Shown piece after piece: positions 19,556 through 20,331 of a stretch of DNA of 20,331 bases. Position 1 is the stretch's first letter. Each line of letters starts with the position of its first letter. The stretch comes from Bigelowiella natans CCMP2755 (Eukaryota > Cercozoa > Chlorarachniophyceae): the NCBI GenBank assembly GCA_000320545.1, contig ADNK01002955.1, positions 1-20,331 of the forward strand, read 5' to 3'. The position numbers and the translations under genes are program-made. The notes beneath the pieces are model-generated. The model was not told the DNA's origin. It saw only the letters and a list, made by a program, of their open reading frames with translations, and ran no database searches.

Positions 19556-20224
19556 GCATAGACAAATAGACAAGAGGGGAAGGCGATGGGGGGCTACTAT
19601 TGTCAAGCGTTCTTTTCTGGACAGTCGCATAATAATTCTCTCAATAAACACATCATAATCGTCATCATTCACGTGATCATTATTCGGGCTTGATTACTTA
19701 CTTACTTACTTACTTACTAACTTCCTACCATGTGAGAAGTCGAAGTAGGAGGCATTGCACTCGAGGAAGTTTCGATCGAGAAGCATGAAAGCAACACAGT
19801 AGATCTCAGAGAAGGCATTTTGCCATTTAGGGGGCGGGGGTAGTGATAGATAGACCAGTACCGATGATTGTTTCTCGTCGTCATCATCATCATCATCATC
19901 CTCACCATCATCTTCACCATTATCATCATGTTGCTTCCTCCTGCTTCTCCTTCCTCCTCCTCCTCCTCCTCCTCCTCCCTGTGATAGGTTTCTCCTACTG
20001 CAACTTCCTTTTACTTCTACTCCTCGTCGTCTTTCTCGTCCTCCTTCATTGTCTTTGCTTTCTACGGCTACAACTACTACATCCTCCTCCTCCTCCTCCT
20101 TGAGTTGTTTCTCCTTTGTTCTATCTGCTGTAGTCTTATCCCTACCCCACCGCGCGCCCTCGAGCTCTGCAGCGACCAGGGATGGCCATAGCGAATACGG
20201 CTTAAGATCTCTGCGTGCATGCAT
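18874..20224 (-). CDS. ELMO-domain protein, 3' part (5' end beyond the right edge or unresolved)
   Basis: Two exons join in phase: 19729 up to at least 19825 (open frame to about 20224), and 19433-18874 ending in TAG. The join reads WQNAFSEIYCVAFMLLDRNF, then LECNASYFDFSH, then VICVTEEELTMAL, matching the conserved C-terminal half of the ELMO domain (AF.ELYCVAF.L.D..W....ASYM.F..V...TR..). ELMO-domain proteins act as GAPs for Arf-family GTPases or as partners of DOCK-type Rac activators. The upstream half of the domain was not found. The open frame from 20224 to 19830 is highly charged low-complexity (Glu, Gly, Asp runs) and could be an expanded insertion or an intron. After the domain come Pro-rich, Ala-rich and poly-Thr stretches encoded by trinucleotide repeats. 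Confidence 0.72.
19512..19720. repeat. (TA)21 and (ACTT)n tracts, ELMO intron
   Basis: TA at 19512-19553 and ACTT at 19693-19720, both in the intron 19434-19728. In the sense strand the ACTT array reads as tandem GTAA/GTAAGT just after the splice donor. Confidence 0.93.
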
Positions 20225-20331
20225 AGGGGAGGAGGGGGAGGAGGGGAGGAGGAGGAGAAGCAGGAGGAAGCATCATGATGATATGTGAAGATGATGGTGA
20301 GGATGATGATGATGATGATGACGACGAGAAA

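Overview
The window is nuclear DNA from a eukaryote with many spliceosomal introns. Consensus GT...AG borders keep reading frame and exon phase continuous across almost every junction I could place. The coding style (a cytosol-type multidomain acetyl-CoA carboxylase, a multidomain glycosyltransferase, an ELMO-domain protein), short introns (about 45-530 bp) and dense microsatellites in nearly every intron suggest a unicellular alga or other protist. I cannot name a lineage from the sequence alone.

Layout. (1) About 430-10512, minus strand: a homomeric acetyl-CoA carboxylase gene. I resolved 18 exons encoding about 2268 residues: biotin carboxylase, biotin carrier (Lys about 730), central region and most of the carboxyltransferase. 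Only the extreme C-terminus, normally about 100 residues or more, is unplaced. (2) 10513-11306: an intergenic region of about 0.8 kb between divergent genes, holding a perfect palindromic G-box. (3) 11307-17573, plus strand: a 12-exon gene for a predicted 1234-residue secretory-pathway protein. It joins three different glycosyltransferase-type modules: a fucosyltransferase-like module, a GT77-like module with a DxD motif, and an exostosin-like module. This is the most unusual object here. (4) 17574-18873: a 1.3-kb gap with a ~66-bp tandem duplication and a possible short membrane-peptide ORF. (5) 18874 to beyond the right edge, minus strand: the 3' part of an ELMO-domain gene.

The genes do not form an obvious pathway. 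The carboxylase makes malonyl-CoA for fatty-acid synthesis and elongation. The fusion enzyme probably builds a glycan in the ER or Golgi. ELMO-domain proteins regulate small GTPases. No rRNA, tRNA, CRISPR array, transposase or reverse transcriptase was seen. The dominant repeat class is simple-sequence DNA: (CA/TG)n, (CT/GA)n, (TA)n, (GTA/CTA)n, (ATC)n and (GGA)n. It fills introns and also expands homopolymer runs in exons.
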